Assembly: GCF_039537005.1 (NCBI RefSeq)
Contig: NZ_BAAAZR010000004.1
Location: 186,001 to 250,000, forward strand
Reading direction: 5' to 3'
DNA length: 64,000 nucleotides
Source: Sphaerisporangium flaviroseum
GTDB taxonomy: Bacteria; Actinomycetota; Actinomycetes; Streptosporangiales; Streptosporangiaceae
The notes beneath the pieces were generated by a model, which saw only the letters and a list, made by a program, of their open reading frames with translations, searched no databases and was not told where the DNA came from. The translations under genes were made by a program, and so were the position numbers. Position 1 is the stretch's first letter. Every line of letters starts with the position of its first letter. Positions 43,187 through 51,583 of this stretch are shown here, in pieces.

Positions 43187-46100
43187 TCACGGCCCCTCCA
43201 GGGAGCCGGACGGGGTCTGGAGCAGGCGGAGCGCTTCCTCGTCCGACAGGCCGGTCAGCTCGTCCAGCAGGAGCTCCTCCAGCGCGGCGGCCAGCTCGGC
43301 CACGGTGCGGCGCGCGAAGAGCGTGCGGATCGGCATGTCGACCTCGACGTCGGCGCGGAGCCGGGCCGTCACCCGCACCGCCAGGAGCGAGTGGCCGCCG
43401 AGGTGGAAGAAGTCGTCCAGCGCGCCGACCTCCTCCAGTTGGAGCACCTCGGCCCAGATCTCGGCGATCAGCCGCTCGGCGTCGGTGCGCGGGGGCACGA
43501 AGCGCGACTCCCGCTCCCGTTCCACCTCGGGCAGCGCCGAACGGGCGACCTTGCCGCCGCTCGTCAGCGGCAACCGTTCCAGCCGCATCCAGGCACCGGG
43601 CACCATGTAGGGCGGCAGCGCCTCCGCCGTGTGCCGCCGCAGGTCCTCGAACGACGCGGAGCCGGTGACGTAGGCCACGAGCACGTCGTCGCGCGCCACG
43701 ACCGCGGCCTGTCCCACGTGCGGATGGGCGAGCAGCCGGGCCTCCACCTCCCCCGGCTCCACCCGGTGGCCGCGCACCTTGACCTGGTCGTCCAGCCGTC
43801 CGAGGAACTGGAGTCGCCCGTCGGGCCGGTGGCGCGCCCGGTCCCCCGTTCGGTAGAGCCGGGAGCCGGGCGGCCCGAAGGGGTCCGGCACGAACCGCCC
43901 GGCCGTCAGCGCCGGCCGCCCGAGGTAGCCGCGGGCGACCCCGGCTCCGCCGATGTACAACTCCCCCGGCACGCCGGGCGGGACGGGCTCGCCCCTGGCG
44001 TCCATGACGTACGCGCTGGTCTCGCCGATCGGCCGTCCGATCGGCGGGCGAGAGCCCAGGTCGCCGGCGAGGTCGGCGGCGGTGGCGATGATGGTCGTCT
44101 CGGTGGGGCCGTATGTGTTGATCACCCGCACCCGGTCGCCGAACCGCTCGCGCCAGCGCGCCACCGCGCTCCCGTGAACCTGCTCGCCGCCGAGGATCAC
44201 CAGGCGCAGCGACGCGGGCCAGCGGATCTCGTCGATCAGGTCCACGAGCCGGTGCCAGTAGGCCGTGGGCAGGTCGAGCACGCTGATCTCGGGCGAGGTG
44301 GCCAGGTGGTCGGGCAGCGACGTGCCGCCGTCCGGCAGCATGACCACGGTCGCCCCCGCGGCCAGGGCGGGGTAGATCTCCTCGGCGTGGGTGTCGAAGC
44401 TCAGCGACGCGAACTGCACGACCCGGTCGCCCGGACCGAGCCCGTAGCCGGCGCGCATCCACCGGACGCGGGCCGCGAGTCCCGCGTGCTCCACCACCAC
44501 GCCCTTGGGCACCCCTGTCGACCCGGAGGTGTAGATGACGTAGGCGGCCGGTCCGGCGCCTGGGACCGGCCCCGCCGCGGCACCACCGGCCTCGGCGGCG
44601 CCGGTGACGGAGCCCATGGCGTCGATCGTCACCACCTCCACGGGAGGAAGCCCATGGGCGGTCGTCTCGCCGGTGACCACCAGGGAGACGGCCGCGTCGC
44701 CGATGAGGCCCGCCAGCCGCTCGGCGGGGTACTCCGGGTCCAGGGGAAGGTAGGCGGCTCCGGCGTACCAGACGGCCAGGAGGGCGACCACGGTGCCCGG
44801 TGAGCGTCCGAGGCACACGCCGACGACGTCGTGCCCGCGCAGCAGCGGAGCCAGGCGGCGGGCGCGTTCGTCCAGCCCGGCATAGGTGAGCGCCTCGCCG
44901 CCGCACTCCACGGCGACGGCCCCGGGCGTGCGGCGCGCCACGCCCGCGATCAGCTCGGGGACGGCGGGGGACCCGCTCTCGCCCTGGACGCCGTGTCGAT
45001 CCCGGACGGCGCCTCCGGCGTGTGGTCCAGCCCCTGGCGGGCGTTCCCGTCCGGCGGCGTCGCCGGTTCCGGCGCCGAGGGCGCGCAGGGCGGCGTCGTC
45101 GGCGCGGGTGCGCATCGGGAGCACCGAGACCGGCCGGTCCGGGCCCGCCACGATGCCGCCGAGCAGGACGGCCATGCGCCCGGCGAGGCTCTCGATCGTC
45201 GTGGCCTCGAACAGTTCCGTGTCGTAGCCGAACAGCAGCGTCAGGTCGTCCTGACCCCGCCAGGCCTCCAGCATCACGTCGTACTTCGCGTGATCGTTGG
45301 CGGCGGTGAACGGCTCGGACGGCAGGCCGTCGAACGGCTCGTGCGTGCCGCCCTCCTCGCTGTGCAGGATGAACATGGTCTGGAACAGCGGCGTCCTGCT
45401 GGTGTCCCGCTCCACGCCGAGGTCGACCAGCAGCCGTTCGAAGGGGACCTCCTGGTGGGTGTGGGCGTCCAGCACGGTCTCCCGCACCCGGTCGAGGACC
45501 TCGGCGAAGGCCGGGTCCCCGGACAGGTCGGCGCGCAGCACCAGCGTGTTGGTGAGGTACCCGACGACCCGTTCCAGCTCGACCCGGTCACGCCCCGCGG
45601 TGGGCGACCCGACCGCGAAGTCCTCCTGGCCGCTGTGGCGGGACAGCAGCACCTGGTAGGCGGCCAGCAGCGTCATGAACAGCGTGGCGCCGCGCGCCCT
45701 GCCGGTCCTCTCCAGCCCGGAGGCGAGGTCGGCGGGCAGCGTCAGCCGGTGGAAGCCGCTCCTGCGGGCCGAGGTGGCCTGGCGTGGCCGGTCGGTGGGC
45801 AGCTCCAGAGGGGGCAGCGCCTCCAGGCGCTCCCGCCAGTACGTCAGGGTGCCGTCGTCGCCCTCCCGCGGCCGGCGGCGGTAGGTGACGTCGCCGGGCT
45901 GGAGGGGCTGCGGGGGCAGGTCCGGCGGCACTCCCCGCCGTGCCGCTCCGTACAGACGGCTCAGGTCGTCCAGCAGGATGTTCAGTGACCAGCCGTCGGC
46001 GGCGATGTGGTGCGAGACGACGCAGACGACGTGGTCGGCGGGCGACAGGCGCAGCAGCGTGGCGCGGAACGGCGGCGCGGAGGCGAGGTCGAAGGGGGTG

Positions 46101-49100
46101 TTGATCCGGGCGGCGACCAGCCGCCGGGCCTCCTCCTCGCCCGCGGCGCCGGCGCGCTCGAACCGCACCGGCACCACCGGCTCGACGACGGCGAGCGGCT
46201 TGCCGTCGTCGTGCGGGTAGCGGGTCCGCAATCCTTCGTGGCGTGCGGTGAGCCCCGTCAGCGCCTCGTCGAGCAGGTCCGCGTCCAGTTCCCCGGAGAT
46301 CCTCCGCACCAGGTAGACGTTGTAGGAGGCGTCGCCGGGGTCGAACCGCTGCAGGAACCAGAGGCGTTCCTGGGCCACCGACAGCGGCACCGGCGCCCCG
46401 TCGGGCCTCGGCTCGTAGGGCGCGGTGCTCGTGTCGGCCCGTTCGGCGACGGCGGCGAGCCCGGCCACCGTCGGATGGGCGAACAGCTCGCGCACCGGGA
46501 TGCGCACGCCCAGCGCGCCGGCGAGGCGCGCGACCACCTTGGTGGCGAGCAGGGAGTGGCCACCGAGAGCGAAGAAGTCGTCGTCCGCGCCGGGCGTCGC
46601 CCCGCCGATCCCGAGCACCTCGGCGAAGACCGACGCGATCCGCAGCTCGGCCTCGGTGCCCGGCCTCCGGCCCGGGCCCGGCGAGGAGGTACGGGGTTCC
46701 GGCAGGGCTCGCCGGTCGAGCTTGCCGTTGGGGGTGAGCGGGAGAGCGTCCATCGTGACGTAGACCGACGGCACCATGTACGCGGGCAACCGGACGGCGA
46801 GCGCGGCCCTGTCGGCCTCCCCCACGACGTAGGCGACCAGGCTGCGTCCCCAGACCGCCACCGCCGCCTGGAGCACTCCCGGCTGGGACGTCAGCGCCGA
46901 CTCGATCTCGCCCAGTTCGATGCGGTGCCCGCGCAGTTTGACCTGGTTGTCCGAACGGCCGAGGAACTCAAGCGTCCCGCCGGGGCGCCTTCGGACGGTG
47001 TCGCCGGTCCGGTACAGCCGCCCGCCGGGTGGGCCGTAGGGGTCCGGCACGAACCGCTCCGCGGTCAGGGCGGGGCGCCCCAGGTAGCCGTCGGCGACGC
47101 CGTCTCCCCCGATGACCAGCTCGCCGGGGACGCCCGGGGGGACCAGCCGGAGGTCCGCGTCCACGACGTACACGCGTGTGTTCGCGATCGGGCCGCCGAT
47201 GGTGACGCTCGCGGGCCGCTCGGGAACCTCCCAGGCCGTGGACCAGATGGTGGTCTCCGTGGGCCCGTACATGTTCCACAGCCGCCCCACCCGGGACCGC
47301 AGTTCGGCCGCCAGCGGCGGGGGCAGCGCCTCGCCTCCGGCCAGCGCGGTCACCGAGGGCCCGGCGAACCCGGCGGCGAGGAGGACCTGCCATCCGGAGG
47401 GCGTGAGCTGGGCGTGCGTGACACCGGAGCGCTCGATCAGGCGGGCGAGGGCGAAGCCGTCACGCGCGACGCCGGGTCCCGCGACCACCACGCGCGCCCC
47501 GGTGACCAGCGGCAGGTACATCTCCAGGCCGGAGATGTCGAACGAGGGGGAGGTCACCGCCAGCCATACGTGCGAGGGGTCCGGCGCGAACAGTTCGCGC
47601 ATCGCGAACAGGAAGTTCGTCAGTGCCCGGTGCGGCACCACGACGCCCTTGGGACGTCCGGTCGAGCCCGAGGTGTAGAGCACGTACGCCGGATCGGCCG
47701 GCCGGGGCGCCTCGAACATCTCGGAGGCGTCCGCCGGCGTGGCGGCGGCCCGGTGGCCGAAGGGGCGGTCGAGCAGGAGGAGCTTCGCGTCGTGCTCGGG
47801 GAGCCTGTCGAGGAGATCCGGCTGGGCCAGGAGGACCGCGGCGCCGGAGTCCCGCAGCACCATGGCGATCCGGTCGGCCGGGAAACCCGGGTCCAGGGGA
47901 AGGTAGGCGGCCCCGGCCGCGAGCGTTCCGAGGAAGCCCGCCAGGATCTCCGCCGAACGCTCGGCGAAGATCGCGACCAGCGTGCCGCGTCCCGCCCCGG
48001 CACCGCGCAGTTCCCCCGCCACCCGGCCGGCGGCGGCGACCAGCTCGGAGTAGGTCAGCTCGGCCCGCTCGTCCACCACCGCCACCGCGTCCGGCGTCTC
48101 CGCGGCCCGGGCGGCGAACATCTCGACCAGCGTGGGCAGGCCGGCGATCGGCAGGCCGGCGTGCTCGCCCTCACGCAGCAGCCGCTCCCGTTCCGCCTCG
48201 TCCACGGCGAACAGCCGCGACAGCCGTACGCCGGGGTCGGTGACGACACGGGTGAGCAGGGAGAGCAGGGCGGTGGCGTACCCGGCCACCGTACCGGCCT
48301 CGAACAGGTCGGTGTTGTAGGTGAAGACCAGCCGCCGGTCGTCGCCCTCGCCGAAGACGTCGAGCACCAGGTCGTGGTGGACCTGGTGGTAGCCGGCGTC
48401 GAGCACCTCGACCCGTACGCCCGGCAGCGTGAGCCGCGTCTCGCCCATGTCGTGCAGGACGAGCATCGTCTGGAACAGCGGCGCGCGGCTGAGGTCGCGC
48501 TCGACGCCCAGCTCGTTCAGCAGCAGTTCGAAGGGGACGTCCTGGTGGCGGTAGGCCGCGACGGCGGCGTCCCGCGTGCGCCGCAGGAGCTCGCGGAACG
48601 TGGGGTCGCCGGACAGGTCGCCCCGCAGGACCAGGGTGCCGGCGAAGTATCCGATGAGGGACGCGTACTCCAGCCGGTCGCGTCCGCTCATGGCGGAGCC
48701 GACGCAGAGGTCGTCCTGCCCGCTGTACCTGGCGAGGAGCGACTGGTAGGCCGCCATGAGCACCATGAAGGTCGTGCATCGCTCAGTGGCGGCGAGCCGC
48801 TGGACGCCGTCCATCAGGCCGGGCGGAAGGGGGACGACCAGGCTCGCGCCGTTGGTGGTCGCCACCGCGGGGCGGGGGTGGTCGGCGGGCAGGTCGAGCG
48901 TGCGCGCTCCGGCGAGCCGCGCCTTCCAGTAGTCCAGGGACGGGCCGGACCGGCCCGGCTCGTGTGCGCGCTGGGATCGGGCGAAGTCCGCGAAGCGGGC
49001 GGGCAGGGGCGGCAACGGGGACGGCTTTCCCTCGGAGAAGGCCGTGTAGAGCTCGGCGACCTCGTCGAGAAGCAGTTTCAGCGACCAGCCGTCGCAGACG

Positions 49101-49504
49101 ATGTGGTGGACCACCAGGCAGAAGACGTGCTCGTCGGCGCCGGTCCTGGCCACGCTCGCACGGATCGGCGGCCCGGCGGCCAGGTCGAACGGGCGGTTCG
49201 TCCGCTCGGCGAGGTGGCCGGGCACCTGGCCGGCGGACAGCTCGGCGTACTCCAGCGCGAACGGCGCCGGGGCGTCGACCATCTGGACCGGCCCGCCGTC
49301 CCTCCCGGGGAAACGGGCGCGCAGGGGCTCGTGCCGCGCCACCACTTCGGTCAGCGCCCTTTCGAGCGCCCGCACGTCGAGCGGACCGTGCAGCCTCACC
49401 GTGGTGAAGAGATGGTGCGATGAGTCCCCCGGATGGAGCTGGTCGAGGAACCACAACCGTTCCTGGCCGAACGAGAGGGGCATCTTTTCCGTGGGCTCGC
49501 GCAT
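43187..49504 (-). CDS. Bimodular NRPS, C-A-T-C-A-T
   Basis: 2105 residues. ATG at 49504 is chosen (in-frame TTG at 49582 adds a non-conserved, CebR-box-proximal leader). Module 1: condensation with HHIVCDGW near 133, adenylation with YTSGSTGRPKG near 608, carrier Ser984 (LGGHSLLATKV). Module 2: condensation HHIAADGW near 1165, adenylation YTSGSTGVPKG near 1658, carrier Ser2039 (LGGHSLLAVRV). Hand-read codes are DILQLGMIWK (one change from the Gly code) and DTEDIGTIIK (acidic pocket, like beta-Lys/Lys codes). Starting with a condensation domain implies an acylated first residue. No epimerase or methyltransferase domain. The tail ends in a LTGLSDEEALRLL helix. First gene of the minus operon behind a CebR box. 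Confidence 0.9.
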   Translation of the reverse strand: MREPTEKMPLSFGQERLWFLDQLHPGDSSHHLFTTVRLHGPLDVRALERALTEVVARHEPLRARFPGRDGGPVQMVDAPAPFALEYAELSAGQVPGHLAERTNRPFDLAAGPPIRASVARTGADEHVFCLVVHHIVCDGWSLKLLLDEVAELYTAFSEGKPSPLPPLPARFADFARSQRAHEPGRSGPSLDYWKARLAGARTLDLPADHPRPAVATTNGASLVVPLPPGLMDGVQRLAATERCTTFMVLMAAYQSLLARYSGQDDLCVGSAMSGRDRLEYASLIGYFAGTLVLRGDLSGDPTFRELLRRTRDAAVAAYRHQDVPFELLLNELGVERDLSRAPLFQTMLVLHDMGETRLTLPGVRVEVLDAGYHQVHHDLVLDVFGEGDDRRLVFTYNTDLFEAGTVAGYATALLSLLTRVVTDPGVRLSRLFAVDEAERERLLREGEHAGLPIAGLPTLVEMFAARAAETPDAVAVVDERAELTYSELVAAAGRVAGELRGAGAGRGTLVAIFAERSAEILAGFLGTLAAGAAYLPLDPGFPADRIAMVLRDSGAAVLLAQPDLLDRLPEHDAKLLLLDRPFGHRAAATPADASEMFEAPRPADPAYVLYTSGSTGRPKGVVVPHRALTNFLFAMRELFAPDPSHVWLAVTSPSFDISGLEMYLPLVTGARVVVAGPGVARDGFALARLIERSGVTHAQLTPSGWQVLLAAGFAGPSVTALAGGEALPPPLAAELRSRVGRLWNMYGPTETTIWSTAWEVPERPASVTIGGPIANTRVYVVDADLRLVPPGVPGELVIGGDGVADGYLGRPALTAERFVPDPYGPPGGRLYRTGDTVRRRPGGTLEFLGRSDNQVKLRGHRIELGEIESALTSQPGVLQAAVAVWGRSLVAYVVGEADRAALAVRLPAYMVPSVYVTMDALPLTPNGKLDRRALPEPRTSSPGPGRRPGTEAELRIASVFAEVLGIGGATPGADDDFFALGGHSLLATKVVARLAGALGVRIPVRELFAHPTVAGLAAVAERADTSTAPYEPRPDGAPVPLSVAQERLWFLQRFDPGDASYNVYLVRRISGELDADLLDEALTGLTARHEGLRTRYPHDDGKPLAVVEPVVPVRFERAGAAGEEEARRLVAARINTPFDLASAPPFRATLLRLSPADHVVCVVSHHIAADGWSLNILLDDLSRLYGAARRGVPPDLPPQPLQPGDVTYRRRPREGDDGTLTYWRERLEALPPLELPTDRPRQATSARRSGFHRLTLPADLASGLERTGRARGATLFMTLLAAYQVLLSRHSGQEDFAVGSPTAGRDRVELERVVGYLTNTLVLRADLSGDPAFAEVLDRVRETVLDAHTHQEVPFERLLVDLGVERDTSRTPLFQTMFILHSEEGGTHEPFDGLPSEPFTAANDHAKYDVMLEAWRGQDDLTLLFGYDTELFEATTIESLAGRMAVLLGGIVAGPDRPVSVLPMRTRADDAALRALGAGTGDAAGRERPPGAGPHAGGAVRDRHGVQGESGSPAVPELIAGVARRTPGAVAVECGGEALTYAGLDERARRLAPLLRGHDVVGVCLGRSPGTVVALLAVWYAGAAYLPLDPEYPAERLAGLIGDAAVSLVVTGETTAHGLPPVEVVTIDAMGSVTGAAEAGGAAAGPVPGAGPAAYVIYTSGSTGVPKGVVVEHAGLAARVRWMRAGYGLGPGDRVVQFASLSFDTHAEEIYPALAAGATVVMLPDGGTSLPDHLATSPEISVLDLPTAYWHRLVDLIDEIRWPASLRLVILGGEQVHGSAVARWRERFGDRVRVINTYGPTETTIIATAADLAGDLGSRPPIGRPIGETSAYVMDARGEPVPPGVPGELYIGGAGVARGYLGRPALTAGRFVPDPFGPPGSRLYRTGDRARHRPDGRLQFLGRLDDQVKVRGHRVEPGEVEARLLAHPHVGQAAVVARDDVLVAYVTGSASFEDLRRHTAEALPPYMVPGAWMRLERLPLTSGGKVARSALPEVERERESRFVPPRTDAERLIAEIWAEVLQLEEVGALDDFFHLGGHSLLAVRVTARLRADVEVDMPIRTLFARRTVAELAAALEELLLDELTGLSDEEALRLLQTPSGSLEGP

Positions 49505-49608
49505 TGCGTCAGTACCTCTGCCGGACTGTGGCGGAAAAAGGGGCTCTTGTCCGTCTTGTCCGTTAGACAAGCGCGCGTCCAAGGCGAAAAGACGTTATGA
49601 CGACGTTG

Positions 49609-49622
49609 TGGGAACGCTCCCA
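49609..49622. promoter_or_regulatory. CebR box (one mismatch) at the NRPS minus-strand promoter
   Basis: TGGGAACGCTCCCA, one base off the perfect palindrome. It lies eight bases downstream of the minus-strand -10, over the predicted start site of the NRPS operon. Confidence 0.75.
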
Positions 49623-49630
49623 CGGCGCAA

Positions 49631-49660
49631 AGGCTAGAGATTGCGCTTTGGCGGCGTCAA
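49631..49660 (-). promoter_or_regulatory. Predicted promoter of the minus-strand NRPS operon
   Basis: Read on the minus strand: -35 TTGACG (49660-49655), 18-bp spacer, -10 TAGCCT (49636-49631). The 5' leader to the NRPS ATG would be about 120 nt. Confidence 0.6.
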
Positions 49661-49751
49661 GATGTCATACATGTTTCGTCCAGAATAGGCTTTTTATCAG
49701 GCACTTTAATAAAAGGCACTTGTCCGGAACCGCACAAAGGCCTGATCGTTC

Positions 49752-49781
49752 TTGACACTTGTTCCGCCGGATCCCTAGGGT
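49752..49781 (+). promoter_or_regulatory. Predicted promoter of the plus-strand NRPS-associated operon
   Basis: Consensus -35 TTGACA (49752-49757), 18-bp spacer, -10 TAGGGT (49776-49781). The best promoter-like sequence in the window. The leader to the carrier-protein GTG would be about 108 nt. Confidence 0.7.
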
Positions 49782-49793
49782 CTTGGGAGCGCT

Positions 49794-49807
49794 CCCATAT
49801 GGCGGCC
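49794..49807. promoter_or_regulatory. CebR box at the plus-strand NRPS promoter
   Basis: Perfect TGGGAGCGCTCCCA beginning 12 bases after the -10, so it covers the +1 region. With the box at 49609 it gives mirror-image control of the divergent arms. Confidence 0.85.
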
Positions 49808-49895
49808 CCCCACGAAACCCCCGTGCTGGAGGTTCAGTGACGCATTCGCTGCCGAGCACGCCCGAAACCACCCGAAACGCCTTGCGGAGGGTCGC

Positions 49896-50219
49896 GTGAC
49901 AGTCACCGAGGCCACGGTCACCGCGATGTGGACCGAACTGCTGGGCATCACGCCTCGTTCGGTCGACGACGACTTCTTCGACCTCGGCGGCCAGTCGCTG
50001 ACGATGGTCCGGTTCCTGGCACGCGTCCAGGAGACCTACGGGATAGAACTGCCCATCGACCTGCTGTTCACCGGCGAATTCACGATCTCCGAGGCGGCCG
50101 GGGCCATCGACAGGGCCCGCCTGGAGGCCGCCGACGACGGCGAGATCGCCGCGCTGCTCGCGGAGCTGGACGGCATGTCCGACGAGGACGTGCTCGCGCT
50201 CCTCGCCGAGGAGGGCTGA
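49896..50219 (+). CDS. Free-standing peptidyl/acyl carrier protein
   Basis: 107 residues, GTG start with GGAGG five bases upstream. Carrier domain at about 5-80 with FFDLGGQSLTMVRFL carrying the phosphopantetheine serine. A helical tail LLAELDGMSDEDVLALLAEEG resembles the tail of the 2105-residue NRPS and may mediate docking. First gene of an operon with glycosyltransferases and E1/E2 genes, it is the likely acceptor of the acyl group made by E1alpha/E1beta/E2 or the carrier of a residue that the C-T protein or the first condensation domain uses. Confidence 0.9.
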   Translation: MTVTEATVTAMWTELLGITPRSVDDDFFDLGGQSLTMVRFLARVQETYGIELPIDLLFTGEFTISEAAGAIDRARLEAADDGEIAALLAELDGMSDEDVLALLAEEG

Positions 50220-50227
50220 CCACCCTC

Positions 50228-51583
50228 ATGGCCACCATGATGCTGGTGACACACGGCACGGACGGTGACGTGCTGCCGTTCGTGCGGCTCGGGCACCGCC
50301 TCCGCGCCGGCGGCCACGAGGTGACCCTGCTCACGCACGCCCACTACCGCGACCACGCCGCGCGTGCCGGCCTGGGCTTCGTCGCCATCGACACCCAGGC
50401 CGCGTTCGAACGGACGCTGACCGACACCCCGGGGCTGCTGGACGGTCTCGGCTGGCCGGAGTTCTACGAGCGCAACGGGCTGTACGAGCAGATGGTCCTG
50501 GAGTTCCGCGCTCTGGCCGAGCGGCACCGGCCCGGCGAGACGGTACTCGTCGGGCGGCACACCTCGGCGCTGTCGGTGCTCTTCGCGGCCGAGGCGCTCG
50601 GTGCGCCCGCGGCCTGGGTGGCCGTGGCGCCGATCCAGGTCATGGCCTCGCGGGCCGCGCTGCACGCCTACCGGCATGTGCTCTCGGACGGCCTCGGCCG
50701 CGTGCGGCGGGAGCTCGGGCTCGGGCCGATCGCCGACTGGGACGCCTGGTTCGCCTCGGCACGGCTCGAACTGGGGCTGTGGCCACGCTGGTTCGACCGG
50801 GCGGGCGTGCGCTCCCCGGCGCGTGTCCGGCTCACCGGCTTCCCCCTGCCCGACGACGACGAGGACGACACGCTGCCCGAAGGCGTGGCGGAGCTCCTGG
50901 CCGGGCCCGTACGGCCGGTGCTGGTGACCGGCGGCACCGGGCGAATGCTGCACCCGGAGTTCTACACGGCCGCCGTCGAGGGCGGCAGGCTGGCCGGACG
51001 TCCCGTGCTGCTCGTCGTACGGCACCGCGATCTGGTCCCGGATCCGCTGCCAGCGGGCGTGACCTGGTACCCGCGCCTTCCCTTCCGCGCCGTCATGCCG
51101 GAAGTCGCGGCCGTCGTTCACCACGGCGGCATCGGCACCCTGAGCCGCGCGCTGGCGGCCGGCGTCCCGCAGGTCATCCTGGCCCACGGGGTCGACCGGC
51201 CGGACAACGCCGAACGCCTGGAACGCCACGGCCTGGCCTCCCGGCTCCCTGCGCCACGCTGGACCCCCGGGGAGGTGGGCCTACTCCTCGGCAAGGCCAC
51301 CGCTCCCCATGAGGGCATCGCGGGGGCCCGGACGCCGGGCGGTCCGGCCCGGCTCACCGGGGCGAACGGGCCGAACCGGGCCGGTGAGCCGGGTGAGGCC
51401 GACGGGCCGGCCCAGGCCGACGGATCGGCTGAGGCGGCCGCGCGGATCGCGGCGCTGCTGGGGGCGCCCGTCCCCGAGTCCCGGGCCGACGCCATGCGCC
51501 ACCGGCTCGACCACCTGTCCGCCGAGCAACGGCGGATCGTCGCCGAGCGCCTGCGCGGCCGGCTCGCACAGCGGGGGTCATGA
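50228..51583 (+). CDS. GT1-family glycosyltransferase (MGT/YjiC-like)
   Basis: 451 residues from the ATG at 50228. GT-B fold natural-product transferase: MMLVTHGTDGDVLPFVRLGHRLRAGGHEVTLLTH at the start and the nucleotide-sugar site AAVVHHGGIGTLSRALAAGVPQVILAHGVDRPDNAERL in the C-terminal half. Such enzymes use NDP-sugars to decorate peptides, polyketides or sterols in the cytosol. A 45-residue Gly/Ala/Pro-rich insertion interrupts the last helices. It overlaps the next glycosyltransferase by four bases. Acceptor presumably the NRPS product; no NDP-deoxysugar genes are nearby, so the donor may be a common UDP-sugar. Confidence 0.88.
   Translation: MATMMLVTHGTDGDVLPFVRLGHRLRAGGHEVTLLTHAHYRDHAARAGLGFVAIDTQAAFERTLTDTPGLLDGLGWPEFYERNGLYEQMVLEFRALAERHRPGETVLVGRHTSALSVLFAAEALGAPAAWVAVAPIQVMASRAALHAYRHVLSDGLGRVRRELGLGPIADWDAWFASARLELGLWPRWFDRAGVRSPARVRLTGFPLPDDDEDDTLPEGVAELLAGPVRPVLVTGGTGRMLHPEFYTAAVEGGRLAGRPVLLVVRHRDLVPDPLPAGVTWYPRLPFRAVMPEVAAVVHHGGIGTLSRALAAGVPQVILAHGVDRPDNAERLERHGLASRLPAPRWTPGEVGLLLGKATAPHEGIAGARTPGGPARLTGANGPNRAGEPGEADGPAQADGSAEAAARIAALLGAPVPESRADAMRHRLDHLSAEQRRIVAERLRGRLAQRGS

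Noticed and set aside
46007..49423. 1138-codon open frame on the plus strand opposite the bimodular NRPS
   Set aside because: It is the antisense shadow of a GC-rich gene: Arg/Gly/Pro/Glu-rich, no domain, while the minus strand encodes unmistakable C-A-T domains.
49928..50227. Extended start of the GT1 glycosyltransferase inside the carrier-protein gene
   Set aside because: The extension is an out-of-frame reading of the carrier protein; the family start is at 50228.
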